From AP-15 sp963733945 (lineage in GTDB: Bacteria > Pseudomonadota > Alphaproteobacteria > ATCC43930 > CGMCC-115725): 64,000 nucleotides of DNA. The translations under genes and the position numbers were made by a program. The notes beneath the pieces were generated by a model. That model did no database searches. It saw only the letters and a list, made by a program, of their open reading frames with translations, and was not told where the DNA came from. Shown here one piece after another: positions 16,833 to 26,059 of the stretch (positions within the stretch are counted from its first letter, which is position 1; every line of letters begins with the position of its first letter). The stretch is taken from assembly GCA_963733945.1 (NCBI GenBank), contig CAVTFD010000033.1, forward strand, positions 1 through 64,000, read 5' to 3'.

Positions 16833-18011
16833 TCAGCGCAGCGAGACGAGATTGCCAGGATGGCGCTCGACCCGCCCGGCCAGTTCCAGCTCGAGGAGGA
16901 GGGTGGCGACCGCGGAAGCTGTCAATTGGCATTGGCGCACCAGTTCGTCAACCGCGACCGGTGTCGGCCCTAGGCTTTCGAGGATCATGTTCAGCGCGTC
17001 CTCGTCGTCGGTCGGCTCTCCAGCGCCGCCCGGGGGCCACCTCGCCGGCCAGCTTTCCTCGGCCGGCAGCGGGCGCGGCGGTGGCGCGGCCCGCACCAGC
17101 GGCCCGAGTTGCGACAGCACATCCTCGGCTGTCTCGGTCAAGGTAGCGCCCCGGCGCAACAGATCATTCGCGCCGCGGCAGCGCGGGTCGAGCGGCGATC
17201 CCGGCACGGCAAAAACCTCACGGCCCTGCTCGAGCGCGTAGCGCGCGGTGATCAGCGAGCCAGAGCGAGCTGCGGCCTCGACGACCAGGACGCCGAGCGC
17301 CATCCCGGAAATGATCCGGTTGCGGCGCGGGAAATGGCGGGCCTGCGGCTCGCTGCCGAGCGGCAGCTCGGCGACGATCGCGCCCTGCCGGCGCAGCGCG
17401 TCGTAGAGCCCACGATTCTCCTCGGGATAGACGATATCGACGCCGCCGGCGACGACCGCCGCGGTGCCGGTCTCGATCCCGCCCAAATGGGCAGCGGCGT
17501 CGATGCCGCGGGCCAGCCCGGAAACGACGACGAGCCCGCCCTGACCGAGGCCGGCGGCGAGTTCGCGGGCGAGACGCCGGCCGTTCGCCGAGGCGTTGCG
17601 CGCGCCGACCACCGCTATCATCGGCCGATCCAGCAGCTCGACCCGTCCGAGCACGCTCAGGATCGGCGGCGCGTCTTCAATAGCGCTCAGCGCGCTCGGG
17701 TAAGCGGGTTCGCCCCAGCAGACCAGCCGCGCGCCGATTCGATGCAGCGCGGTAAGCTCAGCCTCGGTCGCCGCGCGCGGCGGCGCGGTCACCGTCTTGG
17801 CGCGCTCACTGCGCCGGGCCAGTCGAGGCAATGCCTCGAGCGCGGCCCGGGCCGAGCCGAAGCGGCGCAGCATCGCGAAGAAACTGATCGGGCCGACCGA
17901 TTCGGTGCGGCATAGCCGCAACCAGTCGAGGCGCTCCTCGGGATCGAGCTCGCGCGAGGCCAAGCTGATCTCAGCTTTTCCTAAAGGAGATCCGGCTTTC
18001 CCTGCCGGCAA
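16833..18011 (-). CDS. dprA: DNA-processing protein DprA
   Basis: A 392-residue DprA/Smf protein that loads RecA onto incoming single-stranded DNA during transformation. A helical SAM-like N-terminus is followed by the Rossmann-like core, with VVGARNASANGRRLA, VVSGLARGIDAAAH and the ITARYALEQGREVFAVPG segment. A C-terminal winged-helix domain (DELVRQCQLTASAVATLLLELELAG) completes the usual architecture. The ORF start at 18011 would overlap plsY by 41 bases, so the true start may lie slightly downstream. It lies between plsY and topA. Confidence 0.93.
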   Translation of the reverse strand: MPAGKAGSPLGKAEISLASRELDPEERLDWLRLCRTESVGPISFFAMLRRFGSARAALEALPRLARRSERAKTVTAPPRAATEAELTALHRIGARLVCWGEPAYPSALSAIEDAPPILSVLGRVELLDRPMIAVVGARNASANGRRLARELAAGLGQGGLVVVSGLARGIDAAAHLGGIETGTAAVVAGGVDIVYPEENRGLYDALRRQGAIVAELPLGSEPQARHFPRRNRIISGMALGVLVVEAAARSGSLITARYALEQGREVFAVPGSPLDPRCRGANDLLRRGATLTETAEDVLSQLGPLVRAAPPPRPLPAEESWPARWPPGGAGEPTDDEDALNMILESLGPTPVAVDELVRQCQLTASAVATLLLELELAGRVERHPGNLVSLR

Positions 18012-18558
18012 TCAGGCGCCGGATATTGGCCTGGTGCCGCAGCACGAGCAGCAGCGCGATTATCGCGATCAGAAGGGCCGTCGCCCGGTCGGCGAGAAAA
18101 GGTGCAATAGCGGCGCTGGCGACCGAAGCGATCAGCGCCGCCAGCGAGGAATAGCGGGAGTAGAAAGCGACGGCGAGCCAGATCAACGCGGCAACGAGCG
18201 CCACCGGCCATGCCAACGCCACCAGCACGCCGAGTGCGGTCGCAACACCTTTACCGCCGCGAAAACCGAGCCACACCGGGAACATATGGCCGAGAATCGC
18301 ACACAGCCCGGCGACCAGCGCCGCCTGTGGTCCCCAGTGCCGAGCAATCGCCGCCGCCGCAAACCCCTTGCCCACATCGAATAGCAGGGTCAATGCCGCC
18401 AGACCCTTGCTGCCGGTGCGCAACACGTTGGTCGCGCCGATATTGCCGGAGCCCATGCGGCGAATGTCGCCCTGGCCGGCGAACCTCGTCAGCACCAAGC
18501 CGAAGGGGATCGAGCCCAGCAGGTAGCCGAGAATGGCGGCAGCGAGAAAAACGATCAT
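17971..18558 (-). CDS. plsY: Acyl-phosphate glycerol-3-phosphate acyltransferase
   Basis: A 195-residue integral membrane enzyme with about five to six hydrophobic segments. Conserved loops are GSIPFGLVLTR, GSGNIGATNVLRTGSK and GFRGGKGVATALG, the three PlsY motifs. It transfers an acyl group from acyl phosphate to glycerol 3-phosphate, the first step of phospholipid synthesis. It starts 7 bases downstream of the pyrC stop and overlaps dprA, so pyrB-pyrC-plsY-dprA look cotranscribed. Confidence 0.95.
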   Translation of the reverse strand: MIVFLAAAILGYLLGSIPFGLVLTRFAGQGDIRRMGSGNIGATNVLRTGSKGLAALTLLFDVGKGFAAAAIARHWGPQAALVAGLCAILGHMFPVWLGFRGGKGVATALGVLVALAWPVALVAALIWLAVAFYSRYSSLAALIASVASAAIAPFLADRATALLIAIIALLLVLRHQANIRRLIAGRESRISFRKS

Positions 18559-18564
18559 CGGCGC

Positions 18565-19872
18565 TCAGTCCCGGCGCTTGAAGATCGTGCGCCCGTCGAC
18601 GATCGTGCGCTTCACCCGGCCCTGTACGGAGCGGCCGTCGAACGGGGCGTTCTTTGATTTTGAGCGGAACTCGTCGGTGCAGATCTGCCACCGCTGATCC
18701 GGGTCGAACAACACCAGATCCGCGGGCGACCCGGGCGTGAGCCGCCCGACCGGGAGGCGCAGGATGCGGGCCGCGTTCCAGCTCAGCCGCGACATCAGTT
18801 CGAGCAGGCCGAGATGGCGGTTGTGATAAAGCTCGAGCGACAGTGCCAACAAGGTTTCGAGCCCGACGGTCCCGTAGGCGGCCGAGCTGAACGGCAGCCG
18901 TTTGGAATCCTGGTCCCACGGCGCATGGTCGCTGGCGATGGCATCAATGGTGCCGTCGCGGAGCCCCTCAACGATGGCGCGCCGGTCTTCTTCGCTGCGC
19001 AACGGGGGCGACAGCTTGGCGAAGGTCCGATACTCACCGATGGCGGTCTCGTTCAACACGAAATAGGGGGGCGCCGTATCGCAGGTCACCGGCAGCCCTT
19101 GGGCCTTGGCGCGCCGAATTGCCCCGACCCCGGCCGCGGTCGACAGATGGGCGGAGTGATAACGCGCGCCGGTGATCTCGACGAGCCTAAGGTCGCGCTC
19201 GATCATGATGATCTCGGCCGCCGGCGTGATTGCCGACAGGCCCAGCCGAGTGGCGATCTCGCCTTCGTTGACCTCGCCCGCCCCGGCAAGGCTCGGTTCT
19301 TCCGGATGTTGCAACACCAATAGGTCGAAGCTGCGGGCGTAGGACAATGCGCGGCGCATGACGAGCGCATCGGCGACCGCCTTGACCCCGTCGGTAAAGC
19401 CGAGCGCACCGTTGGCGGCGAGCAAGCCCATTTCGGTCAGCTGACGCCCCCCCAGCCCCTTGGTTGCCGCGGCGTAGGTGTGGACCTTGGCGAGCTTGAC
19501 CTCGCGCGCCCGGCGGGCCAGGAACTCGACGACCGATATGTCGTCAACCGGCGGGTCGGTATTGGGGAGCGCGACCATCGTCGTTACCCCGCCCGCCGCT
19601 GCGGCCTGCCCGCCGCTCTCGATCGATTCCATATGCTCGGCGCCGGGCTCGCGCAACTGCACGCGCATATCGACGAGGCCCGGGGCCAGGCACAGCCCCT
19701 CGGCCATTACCGTCTCGAAATCCCCCTCGCAGGCGGAGAGATTTCCCCCGACGGCCCGGATTCGTTCGCCCTCGACGAGCAGGTCACCGACCGCGTCGAG
19801 CCCGCTCGCGGGATCAAGCAACCGGGCGCCACGAATCAACGTGCGAGGAGCGCGCGCTGTGGCAGCGTTCAC
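18565..19872 (-). CDS. pyrC: Dihydroorotase-like protein, HxH motif absent
   Basis: About 435 residues from a GTG at 19872 whose GTGA overlaps the pyrB stop codon; the longer ORF start at 19920 is inside pyrB. It belongs to the class I dihydroorotase (amidohydrolase) family, which closes carbamoyl aspartate to dihydroorotate. The family's first metal motif, HVHLREPG, is here RVQLREPG, so both metal-binding histidines are lost. Other ligands remain: His in YHSAHLST and Asp in ASDHAPW. Similar substitutions are, as I recall, common in alphaproteobacterial PyrB-linked copies. It may be a structural partner of PyrB, with the active enzyme encoded elsewhere. Confidence 0.88.
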   Translation of the reverse strand: MNAATARAPRTLIRGARLLDPASGLDAVGDLLVEGERIRAVGGNLSACEGDFETVMAEGLCLAPGLVDMRVQLREPGAEHMESIESGGQAAAAGGVTTMVALPNTDPPVDDISVVEFLARRAREVKLAKVHTYAAATKGLGGRQLTEMGLLAANGALGFTDGVKAVADALVMRRALSYARSFDLLVLQHPEEPSLAGAGEVNEGEIATRLGLSAITPAAEIIMIERDLRLVEITGARYHSAHLSTAAGVGAIRRAKAQGLPVTCDTAPPYFVLNETAIGEYRTFAKLSPPLRSEEDRRAIVEGLRDGTIDAIASDHAPWDQDSKRLPFSSAAYGTVGLETLLALSLELYHNRHLGLLELMSRLSWNAARILRLPVGRLTPGSPADLVLFDPDQRWQICTDEFRSKSKNAPFDGRSVQGRVKRTIVDGRTIFKRRD

Positions 19873-20834
19873 GGCAGCGGCGGGCCGTTGCCGAGATCGC
19901 GGGTCAGGATCTCGAGGCATGCCATGCGGACGGCGACTCCCATCTCGACCTGATGGCGGATCAGGCTGCGATCGATGTCGTCGGCGACCTCGCTGCCGAT
20001 CTCGACGCCGCGGTTCATCGGCCCCGGATGCATGATCAGAGCGTCCGGCTTAGCCGCGCGCAATTTGCCGTAGTCGAGCCCGAAGAAGTGAAAATATTCA
20101 CGGGTGGAGGGCACGAACGAGCCATGCATGCGCTCGCTCTGCAGACGCAACATCATCACGATGTCGACATCGGCCAGTCCTTTGGCCATGTCGTGAAACA
20201 CCTCAACGCCGAGCCGCTCGATCTCGGCCGGCAACAGGGTACGCGGCGCCACCACCCTCACCTGCGCCCCCATGATATTCAGCAGCGCGATGTTCGAGCG
20301 CGCGACACGGCTGTGCAGAACATCGCCGCAGATCGCGACGGTCAGGCTGCCGAGCCGGCCCTTGCGCCGGCGAATCGTCAGCGCGTCCAGCAATGCCTGG
20401 GTTGGGTGCTCGTGGCTGCCGTCGCCGGCATTGACGACGGCGCAATCGACCTTTTCCGACAGCAACTGTACCGCCCCCGATTCGGGATGGCGCACGACCA
20501 GCACGTCGGGGTGCATCGCGTTCAGGGTCATCGCCGTGTCGATCAGGGTCTCGCCCTTGACCATCGAGCTGACCGCCACCGCCATGTTGATGACGTCGGC
20601 GCCGAGCCTTTTGCCGGCGACCTCGAACGAGGTGCGGGTGCGGGTCGAATTCTCGAAAAAACAGTTGATTATCGTCCGCCCGCGTAACAGCGAGCGCTTT
20701 TTTTCGGCCTGTCGGTTCAGCTCGACATAGCCGTCGGCGAGGTCGAGAAACTGTTCGATCTCCGCCGGTGACAATCCCTCGATGCCGAGGAGGTGGCGGT
20801 GCCGGAACGCTGTGTCGCAAACGGCTCCCTGCAT
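19869..20834 (-). CDS. pyrB: Aspartate carbamoyltransferase catalytic chain
   Basis: About 321 residues from the ATG at 20834; an ORF start at 20882 adds 16 residues that do not look conserved. It condenses carbamoyl phosphate with aspartate, the committed pyrimidine step. The carbamoyl-phosphate loop ENSTRTRTSFE, the HPTQALLD segment and the HPGPMNRG motif are all intact. The gene overlaps pyrC by a GTGA junction, which fits a PyrB-PyrC complex. No regulatory pyrI-like gene is next to it. Confidence 0.96.
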   Translation of the reverse strand: MQGAVCDTAFRHRHLLGIEGLSPAEIEQFLDLADGYVELNRQAEKKRSLLRGRTIINCFFENSTRTRTSFEVAGKRLGADVINMAVAVSSMVKGETLIDTAMTLNAMHPDVLVVRHPESGAVQLLSEKVDCAVVNAGDGSHEHPTQALLDALTIRRRKGRLGSLTVAICGDVLHSRVARSNIALLNIMGAQVRVVAPRTLLPAEIERLGVEVFHDMAKGLADVDIVMMLRLQSERMHGSFVPSTREYFHFFGLDYGKLRAAKPDALIMHPGPMNRGVEIGSEVADDIDRSLIRHQVEMGVAVRMACLEILTRDLGNGPPLP

Positions 20835-20939
20835 GCGCCCGACACTATAGGAGACACCCACCCGCCCCGCAAGACTCGGCAAGGCCTTGTGTCCGGCCTG
20901 ACGACACGGCGAGTGGATTGTTCCACCCCAGCGCGCCTT

Positions 20940-21659
20940 TTATGCGGCGTCGTGAAAGATGATGCCGAGGGTATAGCGCTCGCCGCTGCGAATCCGGCTG
21001 ACGCCGTGGCGCATGGTCACGCGATAGGCGCCGCGGGTGCCGTCGACCGGGCGATGATGCACCGGAAAGATCACCGCCTCGCCCTGGTGCAAGGGCACCA
21101 CCTCCCCGCGCGACTGTACCCGCGGCCGCTGCTCGACCAAAAGGAACTCGCCGCCGGTAAAATCCTCCGCCGGATCGCTGAGCAGCACGGTCAGCTGCAA
21201 GGGGAAGACCAGGGGGCCATAAAGATCCTGGTGCAGACAGTTGTAGTCGCCGACGCCATATTTGAGGATCAGCGGCGTCGGCCGTTCCTGACCCGCGCGA
21301 TGGCACTCGGCCAGATAATCATCGAGCGCCGCCGGAAATTTTTCCTCTTCGCGCAGCCGCTGATGCCAGCGACTGGCGATCGGCGCCAAGCGCGGGTAGA
21401 TCGTCCGGCGCAGCGCCGCGACCAACCCCGGCAGCGGATAGCGAAAATATTTGTATTCGCCGCGCCCATAGGCGTGATGCTGCATGACGATCCGGCGGCG
21501 AAAGCTGTCGGCGTCGCAGTAGAGCGCGGCGAGTTCACGGCATTCCTTGGCGGTCAGCAGCGCCGGGACGGTGGCATAGCCGCGCTCGTCGAGCGCTGCC
21601 CCCACCGCCGGCCAATCGACTGCGGCGACGCGGTCGGCCGCCGCCTCAGGCGGCTTCAT
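20940..21659 (-). CDS. 2OG-Fe(II) oxygenase, Ada-linked
   Basis: A 239-residue member of the 2-oxoglutarate/Fe(II) oxygenase superfamily. Iron ligands are the H-x-D of LHQDLYG and a distal His in MRHGVSRIRSGERY, whose Arg probably binds 2-oxoglutarate. It overlaps the end of ada by 14 bases and would be co-expressed with it, so a role in repair of alkylated DNA or another alkylation response is a fair inference. It is not a textbook AlkB by length and spacing, being closer to prolyl-hydroxylase-type members. Confidence 0.8.
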   Translation of the reverse strand: MKPPEAAADRVAAVDWPAVGAALDERGYATVPALLTAKECRELAALYCDADSFRRRIVMQHHAYGRGEYKYFRYPLPGLVAALRRTIYPRLAPIASRWHQRLREEEKFPAALDDYLAECHRAGQERPTPLILKYGVGDYNCLHQDLYGPLVFPLQLTVLLSDPAEDFTGGEFLLVEQRPRVQSRGEVVPLHQGEAVIFPVHHRPVDGTRGAYRVTMRHGVSRIRSGERYTLGIIFHDAA

Positions 21660-22713
21660 CGGCCGCCGCTTGCCGCTCGCGTTCGATCAATGCGCGCTTG
21701 CGCTCCAACCCCCAGCGATACCCGGCGAGATCGCCGTCCTCGCGGATTACCCGGTGGCACGGCACCAGCAACGCCAGGTTATTAGCGGCACAGGCCTGCG
21801 CCACCGCCCGGACAGCCCTCGGCTGGCCCAACGTGCGCGCGATCTCGGAATAGGTCGCGGTCCGGCCGAGCGGAATCTTCTGGAGCGCACGCCATACCCG
21901 AGTCTGAAACGCCGTGCCGCGGATGTCGAGCGGCAGGTCGAGGGTGTGTCCGGGCGCGGTGATGAAGCGCACAATCTGGCCCGCCCATTCGGTGAGACCT
22001 GCATCCTCGGCGACGACCGACGCCGCCAGGAAGCGTTCCCGCACCATTGCAGCGAGACGCTCGCGATCGTCGCCGAGCGCGGTCAGGCACACCCCGCGCG
22101 TCGTCGCGGCGACCAGCGCCCAGCCGAGTGGCGTCGCCACCGTAACAAAGCGGATCGTCTCGCCGCCGCCGGAGCGACGCCGCGCCCCAGGGGTCATCCC
22201 CAGCGCCGCCGGCGCAGCCTCATAGGCGCGCGAGCTCGATCCGAACCCCGAGGCGTAGATTGCCTCGGCCACCTTCTCCCCCGCATCGAGTCGTTGAGCA
22301 AGACGGGAGAGCCGGTGGGTGCGGGCGTAATCGCGCGGGGTGACGCCAGTGATCTGTTTGAACACCCGGTGAAAGTGAAAGCGGCTGATCGCGGCGGCGT
22401 CGGCGAGTTCGGCCAAGCTCGGCATCGTCTCGCTGGTCCGCAGCAGCGCGCAAGCCTTCTCGATCGCCGCGATGTGACGCGAGGCGGTCGAGGCGTCGGT
22501 TGGGCGGCAGCGCTTGCACGCCCGGAGCCCGGCGGCCTCTGCCTCCGCGATCGTCGCGAAAAACACCGTATTGGCGCGCAATGGTCGTCGCGACGCACAA
22601 CCCGGCCGGCAATAGACGCCGGTCGTCCTTACCCCGTAAAAAAAGCTGCCGTCTGCGCCAGCGTCGCGACCTTCCACCGCCGCCCAGCACTTGTCGAAAT
22701 CGAGCATCGTCAT
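21646..22713 (-). CDS. ada: Bifunctional Ada: DNA repair methyltransferase and regulator
   Basis: A 355-residue Ada protein with all parts present. The N-terminal zinc/methyl-acceptor domain has Cys35, Cys39, Cys66 and Cys69. An AraC-type helix-turn-helix lies at about 80-175. The C-terminal O6-alkylguanine methyltransferase domain holds the active cysteine in PCHRV. Methyl transfer to the N-terminal Cys in E. coli turns Ada into an activator of its own operon. The downstream oxygenase overlaps it by 14 bases. Confidence 0.95.
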   Translation of the reverse strand: MTMLDFDKCWAAVEGRDAGADGSFFYGVRTTGVYCRPGCASRRPLRANTVFFATIAEAEAAGLRACKRCRPTDASTASRHIAAIEKACALLRTSETMPSLAELADAAAISRFHFHRVFKQITGVTPRDYARTHRLSRLAQRLDAGEKVAEAIYASGFGSSSRAYEAAPAALGMTPGARRRSGGGETIRFVTVATPLGWALVAATTRGVCLTALGDDRERLAAMVRERFLAASVVAEDAGLTEWAGQIVRFITAPGHTLDLPLDIRGTAFQTRVWRALQKIPLGRTATYSEIARTLGQPRAVRAVAQACAANNLALLVPCHRVIREDGDLAGYRWGLERKRALIERERQAAADEAA

Positions 22714-22781
22714 CTCCTGCGCATCATCGATATGCGAAAGATGGCGCGGAGCTGCTTTGAGCTCTATCCGGCGATTGCTTT

Positions 22782-23732
22782 CTAATTCCTGGCGCCGACG
22801 TAACGTTTAGGGAGCATCGCGTGGATCCCCTTGTTGCCGTCCACCAGTTGGGTCACCCGCATGTCGACGGCGAGGCTGCAGAACATGTAGGCGTCCTCGC
22901 GGCCGAGGCCCATGCGCTCACCGATCAAAATGATCATCTGACGCAATGCAGTTTTGGCGGCATCGTCGAGGTCTTCGTCAAACCCCATCGTGATCAGATG
23001 CGTCGGCGTTTCCGCGCGGGGAAGGTCGATCTTCATGTCCTTGCGCAGGGTCAGCCGGAAGGTGCCGGTCAGCGCGGTTTCGAGCGCGGTCACGCACACT
23101 TCGCCATCCCCCTGAACGCCGTGGCCATCACCGGCCGAGAACAAGGCGCCCGGCGTCCATACCGGCAGATGCAAGGTTGTACCGGCGGTCAATTCCTTCA
23201 GATCCATATTTCCGCCGAACTCGCGCGGCACGATCGAGGTCACCGCGCCGTAAGCCGGCGGCGGCGCCACCCCCATCACTCCAAAGAACGGAGCGAGCTC
23301 GATCTCGGCGCCCCACGGCACGGTGGCGATGCCGCGCTGGCGGTCGATTGCGGTGTGCCAGATCCGGCGCACCGGAAAATCCTCCGGCAATGTGCCCGAT
23401 AACGGTCGGATGCGGGTGTAGCCCCAATTTTGTCGGGGATCGATCGAAAGGATCTCGATCGCCAGGGTGTCGCCAGGCTCCGCCCCCGCGACCGCGATCG
23501 GCCCCGTCAGGATGTGCGCGCCGAGCTTCGGCTCCAGTCCGCGATGGATCGCGAGATGGTCGGGGAGAATGTCAAACCGGCCCTCTGGCGGCAGCACGTC
23601 GGGGCCGCCCGAGACGGCGTCGACGGTCACGGTGTCGCCCGACGCAACACTCAGCACCGGCTTCAACCCCGCATCGAAATACCCCCAGTGGCAGGTCTCG
23701 GGGCTGGCCCGCAAGACATGATGCTGCGACAT
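22782..23732 (-). CDS. Acetamidase/formamidase family protein
   Basis: About 316 residues of the FmdA/AmdA family, which hydrolyses formamide or short amides. The start at 23732 has a GGGGAG ribosome site; the ORF opens 24 bases further out at 23756 but that ATG lacks one. Family segments visible are TGPIAVAGAEPGDTLAIEI, EFGGNMDLKELTAGTTLHLPV and GDGHGVQGDGEVCVTALE, the last including metal or catalytic residues. It lies upstream of ada with a 68-base gap. Confidence 0.9.
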   Translation of the reverse strand: MSQHHVLRASPETCHWGYFDAGLKPVLSVASGDTVTVDAVSGGPDVLPPEGRFDILPDHLAIHRGLEPKLGAHILTGPIAVAGAEPGDTLAIEILSIDPRQNWGYTRIRPLSGTLPEDFPVRRIWHTAIDRQRGIATVPWGAEIELAPFFGVMGVAPPPAYGAVTSIVPREFGGNMDLKELTAGTTLHLPVWTPGALFSAGDGHGVQGDGEVCVTALETALTGTFRLTLRKDMKIDLPRAETPTHLITMGFDEDLDDAAKTALRQMIILIGERMGLGREDAYMFCSLAVDMRVTQLVDGNKGIHAMLPKRYVGARN

Positions 23733-23990
23733 CGGCAATCTCCCCGCGCTGATCAAGCGCCTATTTTACCTACCCCAAGACTTTTCCGCATCGGCGATCG
23801 CCATCGCGCACGCGGAGCTTCATCCGTATTTTACATAGACACGACGATCTCGGTCTCTCGCAAGAGGATCGTCTTCCCTGCCCCCGCGCCGAGGCGATCC
23901 TGCCCGCGGCCCGGGTATGCCATTTCTGCCGGCGTGCGCTCGCAGCCGGCTGGGCCGACGGCTCCGATGTCGATATATTGCCGCGCTACA

Positions 23991-24251
23991 ATGATCAGCA
24001 CGCTCGACACGCATGAGCTCGTCAAAGACCTGAAGGCGTCGGGCTTCACCGACGAACAGGCCGAGGCGGTTACCCGTGCGGTGCGGCTGGCCCAAGATCT
24101 CGATCTTTCAAACCTCGCGAGCAAGACGGATTTGGCGGAACTCGAATTGCGGCTGATCAAATGGGTGATCGGGGTCGGGATCGCTGCGACGCTGGCTGTT
24201 GGCGGCATGATCTGGACAGCAACGCAAATCTTGCTGCGCGCACACTCCTAA
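23991..24251 (+). CDS. DUF1640-like small membrane protein
   Basis: An 86-residue protein starting at the ATG at 23991; the longer ORF begun at 23430 is antisense to the formamidase gene. The order is an amphipathic N-terminus (THELVKDLKASGFTDEQAEAVTRAV), a short charged coiled-coil-like stretch (SKTDLAELELRLIKW) and one C-terminal membrane segment (VIGVGIAATLAVGGMIWTA). This matches DUF1640/CCDC90-type proteins, widespread in alphaproteobacteria and related to mitochondrial calcium-uniporter regulators. Its function in bacteria is unknown. Confidence 0.82.
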   Translation: MISTLDTHELVKDLKASGFTDEQAEAVTRAVRLAQDLDLSNLASKTDLAELELRLIKWVIGVGIAATLAVGGMIWTATQILLRAHS

Positions 24252-24288
24252 CCTGCCTCGCGCCTCGGAGTGGCCGGCATCTGCCGCG

Positions 24289-25011
24289 CTACTCGCGCCG
24301 GAAGGTAACCACCAGCACGTCGCGACAGGCCGGGATCAGCGGATCGAGCGGCACGACCGCGGTGACGCCGTGAAAAACCCGGCTGTCGTCGACCAAGGCC
24401 GAATCGAGCGGCTGGGTCAAGGTGAAGCTGCCGAGCGGTCGCTTTGCCGGGTCGTAGATCGTGGTCTTGCCGCTGGCTATGTTCTCGCGCCTGATCATCA
24501 ACACCAACACCCAATCCACCCCGTCGCGGTGCATACCCTCCGGGGTCGGGTGACCCTTTTGCCCGACTTGCGTCTCGATGCGGAACTGGTGCAGTTCGAG
24601 GTGCCAGGCCTCGGGCCGAACCGCGGCCGGGGTCATTCGATCGAACAGCTCGTGGCTGGTGCGCAAGATCGCCTTGAGCGCCGGATGACCGGCGACTGCA
24701 TCGGTTACCGGTTCGAACCAACGCTCGATGCCGCCGTTCAGCGCGTTGTAATCCCGGCTCTGATAATGCGGCTGATGCGGCTTGCGCACGATCCCCATCG
24801 GGGTCGCGCGCAACGCGGCAAAGCGGCGGCGGCGATACCGCCCGCCATCAGCCATGTAAGTATCGACGCCGAGATCATTCCAGCTGGCGGCAAACGATTC
24901 CCAATCGCGCAAATCGCGTTCGCCCAACAGGACGCGCATCTGCGGCGCCCGGACAAAGGCAAAGCCGTCCTGTTCGATCGCGCCGGCAAGCTTTCCTAAC
25001 GACTCGCCCAT
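24289..25011 (-). CDS. 2OG-Fe dioxygenase, amino-acid hydroxylase family
   Basis: A 240-residue protein resembling the 2OG-Fe dioxygenase family that includes bacterial L-isoleucine 4-hydroxylase. The H-x-D iron site is in GMHRDGVDWVLVLMI, and the distal His is in DSRVFHGVT, followed by RDVLVVTFR at the C-terminus. It starts 10 bases after the stop of LLM gene 2 and has a GAAAGAGG ribosome site, so it is the third gene of an LLM-LLM-dioxygenase operon. Free amino acids are the known substrates of relatives; the substrate here cannot be told. Confidence 0.82.
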   Translation of the reverse strand: MGESLGKLAGAIEQDGFAFVRAPQMRVLLGERDLRDWESFAASWNDLGVDTYMADGGRYRRRRFAALRATPMGIVRKPHQPHYQSRDYNALNGGIERWFEPVTDAVAGHPALKAILRTSHELFDRMTPAAVRPEAWHLELHQFRIETQVGQKGHPTPEGMHRDGVDWVLVLMIRRENIASGKTTIYDPAKRPLGSFTLTQPLDSALVDDSRVFHGVTAVVPLDPLIPACRDVLVVTFRRE

Positions 25012-25021
25012 TACCTCTTTC

Positions 25022-26059
25022 TCACAACACCGCTTCGGCGATCACCCGCAACGCCGCTGCGTCCGCGCCTGCCAGCACCAGCGAGCCGACCCGGTGATCC
25101 CTGGCGATCTCTTTCCAGGCTTGCAGCCGGTCGCGGACGCGCTCCTTCGGCCCGATCAGCGAGGTCTCGTCGATCAGCGCATCGGGCACAGCCGTTTCAG
25201 CCTCCTTGCGCCGTCCGGCGAGGTAGTGGTCCTGGATCGTTGACGCCGCCGCCTCGTAGCCCATGCGTTTCGCCAGATCGTTGTAGAAATTCTTGGAACG
25301 AGCGCCCATGCCGCCGATGTAGAGCGCGAGATTGGGCCTGATCGCGTCGCGGCAGGCCGCGAGATCGTCGCCGATGCTGACGCGGATATAGGGAGCAAGA
25401 TCGAAATCGGCGAGGGTTTTCCCATTACCGGCCTTCGCCACGCCCTCGAGGACCGGGCCGGTAATCGCCTCTGCCTTTTCGGGCGACATGAAAAACGGCA
25501 GGGTTCCGTCCGCGACCTCGCCGGCCGCTCGCAATCCCGCCGGAGCAATCGCCGCGGTGTAGATCTTCAGGCTGGGGTCGCCGTGAATGGTGCTGCGCAG
25601 CGCCTTGCCCAGCCCGGTCGAACCGGGCCCGGTGTACGGGATTTGATAATGCTCGCCATGATATTCGAGCGGAGCCTTGCGCTCGAGGATCTGGCGAATG
25701 ATCGCGATGTATTCGCGGGTGCGGCCGAGCGGCTTGCCGAACGGCACGCCGTGCCAGCCTTCGACCACCTGCGGCCCAGACGGCCCGATGCCGCACAAAA
25801 AGCGGTTGCCCGAGAGCGCCTGCAAGGTCATCGCCGTCATCGCCGCGCAGGCGGGGGTGCGCGCCGGCATCTGCATGATGGCGGTGCCGGCCTTGATCCG
25901 TTTGGTCTGCGCCAGCACCCAGGCGACCGGCGATACCGCGTCGGTGCCGTAGGCCTCGCCGCACCACACCGCGTCGTAACAGAGCCGCTCTGCCTCCCAA
26001 ACGAGATCCATATCGATCCCAGCGGTGGGCGATACCCTGAGGGTCATGGCCAGTTTCAT
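25022..26059 (-). CDS. LLM-class flavin-dependent oxidoreductase (second of pair)
   Basis: A 345-residue luciferase-like monooxygenase with a TIM-barrel fold. It begins MKLAMTLRVSPTAG at 26059, where ATGA overlaps the stop codon of the preceding LLM gene. Family features are DAVWCGEAYGTDAVSPVAWVLAQTKRIKAGTAI and the late segment ending DALIDETSLIGPKERVRDRL. Relatives use F420 or FMN; which cofactor is used here cannot be seen. It appears fused to the upstream LLM gene only because of a frameshift in that gene. Confidence 0.88.
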   Translation of the reverse strand: MKLAMTLRVSPTAGIDMDLVWEAERLCYDAVWCGEAYGTDAVSPVAWVLAQTKRIKAGTAIMQMPARTPACAAMTAMTLQALSGNRFLCGIGPSGPQVVEGWHGVPFGKPLGRTREYIAIIRQILERKAPLEYHGEHYQIPYTGPGSTGLGKALRSTIHGDPSLKIYTAAIAPAGLRAAGEVADGTLPFFMSPEKAEAITGPVLEGVAKAGNGKTLADFDLAPYIRVSIGDDLAACRDAIRPNLALYIGGMGARSKNFYNDLAKRMGYEAAASTIQDHYLAGRRKEAETAVPDALIDETSLIGPKERVRDRLQAWKEIARDHRVGSLVLAGADAAALRVIAEAVL

